Assembly (NCBI RefSeq): GCF_005473905.2 | Contig: NZ_CP061336.1 | Span: 1,666,501 to 1,730,500, forward strand | Reading direction: 5' to 3' | Length of the DNA stretch: 64,000 bases | Source of the DNA: Ruminiclostridium herbifermentans | GTDB lineage: Bacteria > Bacillota > Clostridia > Acetivibrionales > DSM-1351 | Shown: piece by piece, positions 9,163 through 17,239 of the stretch | Numbering within the stretch: the stretch's first letter is position 1 | Layout of the letters: the number at the start of each line of letters is the position of its first letter | The notes under the pieces: model-generated | The model's database searches: none | Seen by the model: only the letters and a program-made list of their open reading frames with translations | Told to the model about the DNA's origin: nothing | Translations under genes and position numbers: made by a program

Positions 9163-10233
9163 ATGAGAAAAATTAATATTTTAAATTGCAAGGCTGGAAT
9201 GGTTGTTGGAAAAGCAATCATATATAATGATTCAAAAATTTTACTTGAGGCTGGTGCTCGGCTTACAGCTTCTTATATTAATAGACTAATTGGTTTAGGT
9301 ATTACAGAGATATATATTGAAGATGACATATCAAAAGATATTGTTGTAAGAGATATAATCGAAGAACAAACTAGATTAGAAGCTATTGAAATTGTAAAGA
9401 GCACGATGGATGCTTATTATTTTGGTGATAAGCTTAATTCAGATAAAGTATTTGAAGTTGTTAATAAAATAGTAAATGAAATTTTGTCTTTAGATGATAT
9501 TATTATTAATTTAATGGATATAAAGTCTTGTGATAATTATACCTTTTTACATAGTGTTAATGTATGTGTATTGTCAATTGCTACAGGCATTGAGTTAAAA
9601 TTAAACTATGACGAATTGATAGAATTAGGAATTGGCGCACTTTTACATGACATTGGAAAGGTCTTAATACCACCAGAAATTCTTCAAAAAAATTCTGCTC
9701 TTACAGACGAAGAGTATGAAGTTATAAAACAGCATTCTATATTTGGATACAACATTTTGAAAACAATGCCCCAAATTAGTGATAAATCCGCTATGGTTGC
9801 ATTATGCCATCATGAACGATTTGATGGAAATGGATATAATAAAGGACTGAAGCAAAATGAAATACACCTTTATTCGAGGATTGTTGCGGTTGCTGACATA
9901 TTTGATGCCTTAACTTCAGATAGAATATACAGAAAAAAAATAAGTACAATTCAAGCCATAGATTACTTGACTGTGATAGCGGCTTCATCTCTTGATTCAG
10001 AAGTATTACGCTGCTTTACAAAGATAATACCGCCATTTCCTGTTGGTACTGGTGTAATCCTTAATAATGGTGAAAAAGGGATAGTTGTTGATACTAATAA
10101 ATATTTACCAACAAGACCAATTGTAAGATTAGTTTTTAATGCAGATGGCAGTAAAAAATTAAATTTTGTGGAGATAGATTTAGCTAAGGAAAACGAGTAT
10201 TTTATCAAATCAACGGTTGAATTAACGAAATAA
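9163..10233 (+). CDS. HD-GYP domain protein, probable cyclic-di-GMP phosphodiesterase
   Basis: A 356-residue cytoplasmic protein. The N-terminal 110 residues resemble the DUF3391-like segment often found before HD-GYP domains. The HD-GYP domain spans about residues 130-270, with LLHDIGKVLIP (H162, D163), EYEVIKQHSIFGYNIL, and HHERFDGNGYNKGL. The GYP signature reads GYN here, a common variant. VAVADIFDALTSDRIYR completes the metal site. HD-GYP enzymes hydrolyse cyclic-di-GMP; the variant motif leaves activity uncertain. It is a single gene with its own promoter, followed by the tRNA-Leu transcription unit. Confidence 0.88.
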   Translation: MRKINILNCKAGMVVGKAIIYNDSKILLEAGARLTASYINRLIGLGITEIYIEDDISKDIVVRDIIEEQTRLEAIEIVKSTMDAYYFGDKLNSDKVFEVVNKIVNEILSLDDIIINLMDIKSCDNYTFLHSVNVCVLSIATGIELKLNYDELIELGIGALLHDIGKVLIPPEILQKNSALTDEEYEVIKQHSIFGYNILKTMPQISDKSAMVALCHHERFDGNGYNKGLKQNEIHLYSRIVAVADIFDALTSDRIYRKKISTIQAIDYLTVIAASSLDSEVLRCFTKIIPPFPVGTGVILNNGEKGIVVDTNKYLPTRPIVRLVFNADGSKKLNFVEIDLAKENEYFIKSTVELTK

Positions 10234-10390
10234 TAGAAGGCTCACTTCTGATTTTGAGCAGGGAAGTTGAACTTGTTAACTTTGTTAATAATATAAGAAA
10301 AGTTTAATTTGCAATGTTGCAAAAAACTGAGATAAGGATAGTAAATGAGAGAAATATTTATTTAAATTTAAAATTTTTATTAATTTGGTG

Positions 10391-10419
10391 TTGACAAAAC
10401 ATATATATGTATTTATAAT
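10391..10419 (+). promoter_or_regulatory. Consensus promoter of tRNA-Leu
   Basis: TTGACA (10391-10396), a 17-base spacer and TATAAT (10414-10419), a perfect consensus placed 13 bases before the mature tRNA. The second tRNA copy at 19402 has no comparable promoter, so this side is probably the native chromosomal locus. Confidence 0.85.
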
Positions 10420-10432
10420 TAATCTTGCTCGT

Positions 10433-10515
<83 letters not shown>

Positions 10516-10526
10516 CGAAATAAAGA

Positions 10527-10566
10527 GTTTCACAGAGTTTAAAACTTTGTGGAACTTTTTGTTTTA
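10527..10566 (+). terminator. Terminator after tRNA-Leu
   Basis: GTTTCACAGAGTT pairs with AACTTTGTGGAAC (G-U pairs allowed) and is followed by TTTTTGTTTT. It lies between the tRNA and the integrase, inside the direct repeat, and should limit readthrough from the strong tRNA promoter into the integrase. Confidence 0.8.
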
Positions 10567-10646
10567 TGCAGGGATTTAGCGAGAACAAAGTGGCACGCTG
10601 AAACTAATAAAGATTTTGCCATCTCAAATAAGAGAGAGGGAGAGAA

Positions 10647-11594
10647 ATTATAGGTAAACGAGTAACAAAAATCAGCCAATCAAAAAGTAAAAAATCATTT
10701 GAAGATGCACTAAATGAATTCCTACTTTTAAAGAGAGCAGAGGGCAGAAGTGAAACAACATTAAGTGACTATGAAAGACATGTCTATTACTTTTTTAACA
10801 GGTATCCTACTTCATGGACTGATAATACATTAAAAAATTGTGTATTGCAGTATATGTCTGATGATATTAAACCAGCAACTTATAATATAAGACGAGCATA
10901 TTTAAAGACATTTTTTGAATGGTCAGTAAATGAGGGATATCTTGATGTTAATCCGCTAGAGGGTTTAAAAAAGAGAAAAGCACAGGAGAGAATAGTAGAT
11001 GTACCTGAAGAAATTCTAGCCAAATTAATAAAACTTCCAGACCAAACATCTTTTACAGGGGTAAGGGACAAATCGTTGATTATTTTTACACTTGATTGCG
11101 GTATAAGACCTAAAGAAGCACTTTCATTAACTATATCAGATTTTGATTTAAAAAGACTTATAGTAACTATTCCAGCAACAGAAGCCAAAACAAGAATAGC
11201 AAGGACATTACCGTTGCTACAATCTACAGTAAATGCAATTAATCATTTAATTGAAGTACGTCATTCAAGTTGGAAAGATAATGTACCAGTTTTTTGTAGT
11301 AATGAAGGTACAAAAATGAATACAAGTTCATGGGGTGATAGATTAGAACTATACAGTAAACAACTTGGGTTTAAGGTAAGCCCATATGACCTCAGACATT
11401 CATTTGCATTATTATATTTGAGAAGCGGTGGCAACGCTTTTGGACTCCAAGCATCACTTGGACATACAGATATGAACATGAGTAAAAAATATGTTAATTT
11501 GTCAGGACGAGATTTACAAGAAGCTCATAATTTAGCAAGTCCATTAAATAGGCTAATAGACAATAAGAAGAGGGTAGGCAAGATAAAGAAGTAA
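10647..11594 (+). CDS. Tyrosine recombinase / integrase of the element
   Basis: An approximately 315-residue phage-type integrase. The open frame extends well upstream of the first ATG (10845) and includes a typical N-terminal SAM-like core-binding domain (…SFEDALNEFLLLKRAEGRSE…, LSDYERHVYYF), so a start near 10647-10650 (ATT or ATA, after AGGGAG) is likely; no ATG, GTG or TTG occurs before 10839. The catalytic domain shows DCGIRPKEAL (Arg), SPYDLRHSFALLYL (Arg, with Tyr in place of the usual first His), LGHTDMNMSKKYVNL (His and the nucleophile Tyr). It cuts and joins DNA at the att sites to integrate and excise the element. The start codons lie within the direct repeat. Confidence 0.88.
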   Translation: MIGKRVTKISQSKSKKSFEDALNEFLLLKRAEGRSETTLSDYERHVYYFFNRYPTSWTDNTLKNCVLQYMSDDIKPATYNIRRAYLKTFFEWSVNEGYLDVNPLEGLKKRKAQERIVDVPEEILAKLIKLPDQTSFTGVRDKSLIIFTLDCGIRPKEALSLTISDFDLKRLIVTIPATEAKTRIARTLPLLQSTVNAINHLIEVRHSSWKDNVPVFCSNEGTKMNTSSWGDRLELYSKQLGFKVSPYDLRHSFALLYLRSGGNAFGLQASLGHTDMNMSKKYVNLSGRDLQEAHNLASPLNRLIDNKKRVGKIKK

Positions 11595-11607
11595 ATATAT
11601 TCAATCA

Positions 11608-11638
11608 AGAGCCTTGGTGACAGGGTTCTTTTTCTTTG
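11608..11638 (+). terminator. Terminator after the integrase
   Basis: AGAGCC...GGGTTCT (with G-U pairs) followed by TTTTTCTTTG, starting 14 bases after the integrase stop. Confidence 0.6.
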
Positions 11639-11886
11639 TAAATTTAATCGAAAAAGGTACTTTAAACAGTTCAAATAATCTACCCTATAACTTATACCTA
11701 AACTTTAAATGAATGGCTTAAAGTGTCTATATCAATTAAATTATAAAAGATTTTGACCAATAGAAGTAAAACCTGTTATCCTCCTTAAACCAAGATAATT
11801 TGTGAATATAGTTTTACATTTTCTTGTAATTAATGAGTAATAAGGATATAATTAAGGTAAATATTACTAATGTGGAGGTTGATTAT

Positions 11887-12135
11887 ATGGCAGAAGAAAA
11901 AAAGTTAGATATTTCGAAAAGGTATTCAATTGAGATACAGAATATTAATAATAAACTTCAGCAATTAGAAGATGGTAGGATTTATGACTTAACAAATGCG
12001 CAAATGGATGGCTATCTTTCAACAAATATTGGTCAACTAAAAGAAATGATTGCCGATTTGCTTTACAAAATTGAGTATGGAGAAGATTCACGTAAGGAAG
12101 AGCTTGGAAAAAATATGGGTGGTATTAAACTTTAA
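11887..12135 (+). CDS. Small hypothetical protein of the element
   Basis: An 82-residue protein I do not recognise. It is charged and probably helical, with a heptad-like stretch (IEIQNINNKLQQLEDGRIYD) and ends GGIKL. The start is ATG 11887, preceded by GTGGAGG with good spacing; an upstream in-frame ATG at 11833 has no such site. It stands alone between two terminators, the second at 12229-12262. Its size and position between integrase and helicase suggest an accessory role in the element, but there is no direct evidence. Confidence 0.6.
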   Translation: MAEEKKLDISKRYSIEIQNINNKLQQLEDGRIYDLTNAQMDGYLSTNIGQLKEMIADLLYKIEYGEDSRKEELGKNMGGIKL

Positions 12136-12228
12136 GAATACTAATGTGTAGGTTGGAGTATGTTGAATGTTAAATTAATTTCAAAAATTATAAGTTCATT
12201 GTAAACAACTCATATTTAATCTGAGAAC

Positions 12229-12262
12229 AAAACGCTTTCACACAACGGAGGGCGTTTTTTGT
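12229..12262 (+). terminator. Intrinsic terminator
   Basis: AAAACGC (12229-12235) pairs with GCGTTTT (12252-12258), followed by a T-run. It ends the 82-residue gene's transcript. Confidence 0.65.
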
Positions 12263-12427
12263 TTGTCTTTCTTAATACTCTGATATTGTCAATGATGTTC
12301 AATTACAGAGTGATTGTATCGAGATGCATTTTTGAGTTGATATATCATTCTTAAGAAATCGCACAAGTTGTATTATAATGGTATAAGATATAGAATAATA
12401 CAACATATTAAACAGGAGAGAACATTT

Positions 12428-14047
12428 ATGCAACTAAAATTAGAATGGGTATCTGATGTTATTGGAGACGAATTTAAAAAATGGAAGTCAGGAACAGGAA
12501 TATTTATTGATTGTCAAACTGGAACGGGAAAATCATATTTTGTGGAACATACATTATTAAGCTATTGTATAGAAAATAAGAAAACAATGTTATATATATG
12601 CAATCGTATAAATATGAAGAGGCAAGTAAAATTAGACATTGCAGAAGCTCAGGGAATAGATTTATCTGGTTATGATATGGAAGCATTAAATAAATTAGAA
12701 CAAATAGGAAAATGTACTATTATGACTTATCATAAAATACAGAATTACAAAATTAGAGAAATATATAGTGCTGATGCTCAGAGTGAATTGATTGATTCTT
12801 ATTATGATTACATTGTCATGGATGAAGTTCAGTACATAAATCACGATTCATCATTTGTTGGCAAGATACAATACTTTTATAATAACTATTTTCCTAGGGT
12901 TATTAATCAGAGCATAATGATATATTTATCAGCTAACATGGATACTGTCTCTGGTGATATTAAAAAAGTATATGCCAAAAATAATAATTCCAATTTTTTT
13001 GATTATTCTACTGGTAGAGATTATTCATATGTTAATGCTTACTATTTCAATGACTATGAAAATCTAATTAATACAATCAATAATGATGATAGTGGAAATA
13101 AGTGGATGATATATATTAACTCTATTGATAAGGCAAAAGAAATTCAAAAAAAAATAGATGACTGTAAATTTATATGTAGCCAAAACAATGGAAGAGAAAT
13201 GGATGAAGAAATTTTACAAGAGATTATTTTAACACAAAAGTTTTCTTGTAAATGTGTAATAGCCACCAAAGCACTGGATAACGGGGTTAATGTTAAAGAT
13301 GAATTGTTAACCAATATAGTTATAATCACATTAAATAAAATTGATTTCATCCAAATGCTAGGCAGAAAGAGAATAAATATAAATGATGCTCAGAATGTTA
13401 ATCTCTACATACATAGCAGAGGTAAAAAGACTTTTAAAACATTATTAGATAAAAGTCTTAATAAGCAAATGGAAAAAGTAGAGTTATACAGGCTAGACCC
13501 TGTTAAGTTTAAAATAAAATATAATAATGACCATAGAAAGTTACCAGAGTATTTATTTTATCAGTCTCCTGAAGGTGGATGGTGTGTTAATGAAATTGGT
13601 TACAATAATCTAGTCAAGCAAATTGAGTATTGTAAATATATGATACAGAGATTCCAAAATAGTAAGTTTGCATATATTTTTGAACAACTAAATTTATTGG
13701 ATTTACAATATGATAGTGATAATTGGCTTTTAGATGTTCCTGATGCTAAAAGCATTAATAAAAAAGCTGAAGACCTAAGAAAATACTTAGGAGAGTTAGC
13801 AGATAATAAAATAAAACTATTAGAGGAACAACAAGAAGAACTAATTAGTTTATTAATTACACCAGAACTAAATGCTATGATTACTAATTTAAATGGTGGT
13901 CATAAAGATAGAGGACTAACAATGAATAAAATTAAACAATTGTTTCTTTTGTTAGATATTCCATTTACTATTGATAGTAAAAATTCTAGTAAAACTATTA
14001 ATAAGATAAAGAAAAGCTATCGGTATTGGATTATATACAGATTATAA
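12428..14047 (+). CDS. Helicase-like P-loop ATPase of the element (possible replication protein)
   Basis: A 539-residue cytoplasmic protein with a superfamily-2-like layout. It has Walker A FIDCQTGTGKSYFVEH near residue 26, a YICNRINMKRQVKLD motif Ia near 59, Walker B YIVMDEVQYIN near 131, and a second RecA-like region with CVIATKALDNGVNVKD near 280 and FIQMLGRKRI (motif VI-like, though lacking the usual QxxGRxxR) near 311. The C-terminal 190 residues are lysine-rich and unrecognised. Such proteins in small clostridial elements and phages often act in replication. AGGAGAG lies before ATG 12428, so I prefer it over the earlier in-frame ATG. Large hairpins follow the gene. Confidence 0.75.
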   Translation: MQLKLEWVSDVIGDEFKKWKSGTGIFIDCQTGTGKSYFVEHTLLSYCIENKKTMLYICNRINMKRQVKLDIAEAQGIDLSGYDMEALNKLEQIGKCTIMTYHKIQNYKIREIYSADAQSELIDSYYDYIVMDEVQYINHDSSFVGKIQYFYNNYFPRVINQSIMIYLSANMDTVSGDIKKVYAKNNNSNFFDYSTGRDYSYVNAYYFNDYENLINTINNDDSGNKWMIYINSIDKAKEIQKKIDDCKFICSQNNGREMDEEILQEIILTQKFSCKCVIATKALDNGVNVKDELLTNIVIITLNKIDFIQMLGRKRININDAQNVNLYIHSRGKKTFKTLLDKSLNKQMEKVELYRLDPVKFKIKYNNDHRKLPEYLFYQSPEGGWCVNEIGYNNLVKQIEYCKYMIQRFQNSKFAYIFEQLNLLDLQYDSDNWLLDVPDAKSINKKAEDLRKYLGELADNKIKLLEEQQEELISLLITPELNAMITNLNGGHKDRGLTMNKIKQLFLLLDIPFTIDSKNSSKTINKIKKSYRYWIIYRL

Positions 14048-14052
14048 AGAAT

Positions 14053-14105
14053 ACCACAAATATGTCAATAAATCTAGTATATTAATAAATTGACAAATTT
14101 GTGGT
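14053..14105. repeat. Inverted repeat after the helicase gene
   Basis: ACCACAAAT (14053-14061) pairs with ATTTGTGGT (14097-14105), with TGTCAAT and ATTGACA pairing inside. Six bases separate it from the stop codon. No clear T-run follows, so it may be a terminator, a 3' stabiliser or part of an origin. Confidence 0.6.
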
Positions 14106-14228
14106 TATATATTATACGCTAGTTAAAAACATATGTCAATATGTTTTTGCGTTTTATCAATATTTTTAATTTAGGATTTCTTATAAAAATTATGTAAATC
14201 AATTAATCAAAAAAGTAAATAAATTATA

Positions 14229-14345
14229 TTGCGTTATCTTTGAATTTTTATTTTTCATGTAGCGTAGCGAAATGAAAATAAAAAGCAAAGTAACGCAAAA
14301 CTTCGATTTAAATAGTAGGGCGGTTTTTGCCCTATCTATTTAAAT
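14229..14345. repeat. Two large adjacent hairpins (origin- or oriT-like)
   Basis: The first hairpin (14229-14298) has TTGCGTTA pairing with TAACGCAA, then CTTT with AAAG, then TTTTTATTTTTCAT with ATGAAAATAAAAA, around the loop GTAGCGTAGCGAA. The second (14306-14345) pairs ATTTAAATAG with CTATTTAAAT and AGGGC with GCCCT. They lie in the 560-bp gene-free space after the helicase gene. A replication or transfer origin is a possible role; I see no iterons or nic consensus. Bases 14346-14610 hold nothing clear. Confidence 0.55.
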
Positions 14346-14610
14346 TGTAAGTTAAGGGTTTTGATGTAAGCAGGACTAATTGATGTTAAACTCTTTATAA
14401 TTATAAATTATCACATCTATACACATATCAATGTTATCCAACGAACATACATTCAACTTTTTGCATAATGTGAAACTATTGCTATTACTGCTTTGTAGAG
14501 GGTGCTAAAATAGATAAATTGTTTAGGTATGCCTCTAATCCATGATATTAAAGCATTTGGTCGATGCATTATACGAAAGGTATTCATATTCTATTAATAG
14601 TTTTACCAAA

Positions 14611-14892
14611 CTATTTGTGCAGTAAATTAAAAAGCATACGGCAATCCGAAAATCCCTGTTCATAGAAAAATTTTTGATGACCTACTAAGTAACTTCCATG
14701 TAAACTGTCAAGCCTGTCAATTAAATCAGAGGATTCAGAGGGTAACGCTTCTCTTATCTGATTGAAAATATCATTGTACAGATAATAGAACTCTAAATAT
14801 TCAGCCGAATTACTATATTCGTTACTCAATTCTTTAATCCTATTATCCATACTTGATAAAATAAAACTTTCAAATTTACTGCTACAGCTCAT
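14611..14892 (-). CDS. Small helical protein, possibly DUF6809-like
   Basis: A 93-residue predicted all-helical protein. The C-terminal half (DLIDRLDSLHGSYLVG, then FYEQGFSDCRMLFNLL) resembles the DUF6809 family of small proteins common in Firmicutes mobile elements; the resemblance is from memory and tentative. GGAGGG (14901-14906) lies eight bases before the ATG. It is the only minus-strand gene of the element and has a leader of about 220 bases from a predicted promoter at 15121-15148. The leader is highly structured and overlaps a possible antisense RNA. Its function is unknown. Confidence 0.6.
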   Translation of the reverse strand: MSCSSKFESFILSSMDNRIKELSNEYSNSAEYLEFYYLYNDIFNQIREALPSESSDLIDRLDSLHGSYLVGHQKFFYEQGFSDCRMLFNLLHK

Positions 14893-15114
14893 ATATAGTT
14901 CCCTCCAAAAGTTAAAATGGAGGGAAAATTAAAAAGTACACATAAGGTATTAACCCTACACGCACTTGTATTTGCAAAAACAAAATAAACCAAGTATAAT
15001 TATAACTGGTTGCTGTGGTGGACAATGTCCATACGTGTGGGTGGTAACGCACCTGCATGAGTTTCTAAGTGTTCGAGCACTTAGAAATCACGGCAACTTT
15101 ATTTAATTTTCCCT
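14893..15114 (-). promoter_or_regulatory. Structured 5' leader with a sequestered ribosome-binding site
   Basis: On the minus strand the ribosome-binding site GGAGGG (14906-14901) can pair with CCCTCC (14924-14919). The same CCCT lies in a 13-base segment (14933-14921) perfectly complementary to AGGGAAAATTAAA at the predicted 5' end (15114-15102). The two pairings are mutually exclusive. Between them is a compact multi-hairpin domain (about 15099-15009), closed by GTTGCCGTG with CACAGCAAC. This is the plan of a translational switch. Confidence 0.55.
14972..15000 (+). promoter_or_regulatory. Predicted promoter of the + strand structured RNA
   Basis: TTGCAA (14972-14977), a 17-base spacer and TATAAT (14995-15000). 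Transcription would begin near 15006-15008, just at the closing stem of the structured domain. No open reading frame with a ribosome-binding site follows. Confidence 0.6.
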
Positions 15115-15143
15115 ACAAAGATTATATCATTGTAGGAAGTTTT
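15006..15143 (+). ncRNA. Candidate small structured RNA, antisense to the 14611-14892 leader
   Basis: The closing stem GTTGCTGTG (15010-15018) pairs with CACGGCAAC (15089-15097), full length with one G-U pair. Inside are TGGAC-AAT-GTCCA, a GGTG...CACC hairpin, and TTTCTAAGTG pairing with CACTTAGAAA around TTCGAG. The 3' end has CCTACAA (15112-15118) pairing with TTGTAGG (15130-15136), then AAGTTTTT, a weak terminator. The RNA would be about 137 nt and complementary to over 100 nt of the opposite leader. I match it to no family from memory. It could equally be read as the minus-strand aptamer domain alone. Confidence 0.5.
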
Positions 15144-15148
15144 TGCAA
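15121..15148 (-). promoter_or_regulatory. Predicted promoter of the minus-strand leader and small gene
   Basis: On the minus strand TTGCAA (15148-15143), a 16-base spacer and TATAAT (15126-15121). The start would fall near 15114, the first base of the segment AGGGAAAATTAAA. The -10 box lies in the loop of the opposite strand's terminator hairpin. Bases 15149-15570 hold no gene that I can support; a perfect palindrome AGTAGTCT-AA-AGACTACT is near 15301-15318. Confidence 0.55.
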
Positions 15149-15586
15149 GATATTTATAATTAACATTTATCAATTTGCCACTTATATCTCTATATTTTAT
15201 ATAATTGCTTTGTCTAGTGCTATTCTGTTTATTCTTTTTCCTTAGTCCTTATAAACAATTATTAAAGGGCATATAATTATCAAATAAATTAATCATAATC
15301 AGTAGTCTAAAGACTACTCCACTAACTTTTCATATTAACCTTTTTGCAGTACCTTGAATCGAGACTTATACAATGTTGTAAAAAATATTAGTGGGAAATC
15401 TCTTGCGTTACCATAGTCGACATATATACTCAAATATATACAAATAACGACACTATAAAAAGATAGAATGCTAAATCATATTATGTTAAAATTGTTAGTA
15501 TATGTTAAATGGGTTGATATATATTTAATTAATGTATCTAATAATTATTAATCAGAAAACGTATGATTAAGAGGGAGGGATAAAGG

Positions 15587-15616
15587 TTGAAATCTATTCG
15601 TGCGCCTGTTAAATGA
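15587..15616 (+). CDS. Nine-codon leader peptide overlapping the next start
   Basis: TTG at 15587 follows GGGAGGG with seven-base spacing and opens a frame of nine codons (MKSIRAPVK) ending in TGA at 15614-15616. The TGA overlaps the ATG of the next gene (ATGA), a typical arrangement for translational coupling. It could also be the true N terminus of the next gene after a small frameshift. No family is recognisable. Confidence 0.35.
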   Translation: MKSIRAPVK

Positions 15617-16068
15617 ACTACATAACTAATGTTAAGTGTATTTGTATTAGTAACTTGAAAACGGAGAAATTGAAATTGAGAAAAAAACAAACAACTACTA
15701 TTTTAATAGCACTAATTATTGTTACTTTAAGTGCTAATATGGTATTCGCCCTCACTAATTCTGTTAGTAACAGTAATTATAGATTAACTGGGGCATCTAA
15801 TTTGAATATAGGTTCTTCAACATGGACTGCATCATCATCTTCGTCCACAACAAAAAATGTTGATTACATTTTTTTAGAAACAGCAATTTATGTAGATGGT
15901 ATTGTACTTCATGAAGAAGATAAATCATCAACTAATACCAATCTTATAAGTTATAATTCACAAACATGGAATAAAGCCTATTTTACAACATTTGAGAATA
16001 TGTCATATCATTCATCATATGATACTGATTATGGTGATTTAAATGTAATATCAAATGTAACTTATTAA
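15613..16068 (+). CDS. Small exported protein of the element, unknown function
   Basis: A protein of up to 151 residues that I do not recognise. A Sec signal peptide is clear (LRKKQTTTILIALIIVTLS, ending ANMVFA near residue 47), so the best start may be TTG 15676, after ACGGAGAAAT, giving 130 residues. ATG 15613 is possible through coupling to the nine-codon frame. The mature part is rich in serine, threonine, asparagine and tyrosine (TASSSSSTTKN), typical of a secreted or surface protein. The next gene, 23 bases downstream, is also exported, so the two probably form one operon and act outside the cell. Bacteriocin-like, adhesion or exclusion roles are all possible; none is shown. Confidence 0.55.
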   Translation: MNYITNVKCICISNLKTEKLKLRKKQTTTILIALIIVTLSANMVFALTNSVSNSNYRLTGASNLNIGSSTWTASSSSSTTKNVDYIFLETAIYVDGIVLHEEDKSSTNTNLISYNSQTWNKAYFTTFENMSYHSSYDTDYGDLNVISNVTY

Positions 16069-16091
16069 TTATGAAAGGTGGAATATAAATT

Positions 16092-16655
16092 ATGAAAATG
16101 AAAAAAAATTTAGTATTAAGTATTATACTGGTAGTATCTTTGTGCCTTTCTGGTGTAATTTATGCTTCAACTGTTGCTAATGAAAACGTAGAATCCAAAG
16201 ATTCAACATCTGAGAGTGTTAGAGCTGAGAATCACAAAAAAGTAGATGAAAGGCTTAACACAGTCTGGCAGGACATTAAGAAAACCCACAGTATAAATGA
16301 AGATGAATATATAGAATTGGATATTGATAAACTAAACCAATTTATAAATGGTCAGTTAGAAGGATTTACAGACAAAGAATTAGTTGTCGAAATGAAAAAA
16401 ATTTTAAGAAATAATTATTTTAAAGTGCCAGTAGGCTCAACGAAACCGAAAATTTTACTTAACAAAAATGCAAAAGAGATTGTTTTGGCGTATAAAGAAA
16501 GTGATGGAACAAACACTTTAAGCTCATTCAAAAAAGCTGAAAAGAAGACTATTAAGTCAGATTCGATTAAATTAAATGCTGTTAATTCAGAAGATACTTT
16601 ATTTGAAAGTGTTGTAGAAAAAACAGAAGGTGAGCCAATTCCAAAGTTAAAGTAA
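16092..16655 (+). CDS. Exported hypothetical protein of the element
   Basis: A 187-residue protein with a clear signal peptide (KMKKNLVLSIILVVSLCLSG, likely cleaved after VIYA near residue 25). The mature part is charged and helical in the first half (VDERLNTVWQDIKKTHSINE) and lysine-rich and soluble in the second. I recognise no domain. AAGGTGG lies before the ATG. It follows the previous exported gene by 23 bases and ends ahead of a GC-rich hairpin (16692-16712). It has no cysteines for a lipobox, so it is probably secreted or wall-associated rather than a lipoprotein. Confidence 0.6.
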   Translation: MKMKKNLVLSIILVVSLCLSGVIYASTVANENVESKDSTSESVRAENHKKVDERLNTVWQDIKKTHSINEDEYIELDIDKLNQFINGQLEGFTDKELVVEMKKILRNNYFKVPVGSTKPKILLNKNAKEIVLAYKESDGTNTLSSFKKAEKKTIKSDSIKLNAVNSEDTLFESVVEKTEGEPIPKLK

Positions 16656-16691
16656 AGCGTATCAAATAATTAGGTCAATTTGTATAATTGT

Positions 16692-16712
16692 GGGGCGGTT
16701 GAAGACTGTCCC
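16692..16712 (+). terminator. Probable terminator after the exported pair
   Basis: GGGGCGG (16692-16698) pairs with CTGTCCC (16706-16712) with G-U pairs, followed by ATTAATTTTAT. The following 16713-17239 is gene-free; it contains a second short hairpin (AGCAGG...CTCCTGCT near 16840-16865) but nothing else that I can support. Confidence 0.5.
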
Positions 16713-17239
16713 ATTAATTTTATCTCTGTTTAAATAATTACTTTTGTATCGTGTTTTTCCATTCTGTGTAAATGCAACTGCTACGCCGTTCAATTTCAGG
16801 AAGTTATTTTTATTGGATTTATATATACCTAAAAAAAGACAAGCAGGGTTATTTCTCCTGCTCCTGCTAAACGAAATCTTTATGTACTGTTGTTTTTCGC
16901 TACACTCAAAGCTATTTAACATTACTTGTTCATCATTTTCAAAAACGCTTGAATTATATGATGTTTTATCAAGCCAACTATCTATATATAAACATAATTA
17001 TATTTTACTTTTATAGATATTCGTTCGTATATAACTCATTGTGTCGGAGTAGATGCACTATAGGTACATAGTTGATATAGAACAGTAAAAATTCTGTGAT
17101 ATACCCGTATCTATAAATAACCAAAGATTTATTGAATTGTTATACTTTTATTTGTATACAAACCATATTGTTTTCATAGACGTTTGGTTTTACAAGAAAA
17201 TAGCAGATAATTGCTAATAAATGGGCATAAATTTCCTAT

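Noticed and set aside
14921-15114. Retron-like layout: 13-bp inverted repeats enclosing a structured region
   Set aside because: No reverse transcriptase is encoded within the element or anywhere in the window. The arms are better explained as part of the minus-strand leader.
16662-17016. Overlapping open frames on both strands after the exported pair
   Set aside because: Neither has a ribosome-binding site or a recognisable domain; their overlap suggests chance open frames in AT-rich DNA.
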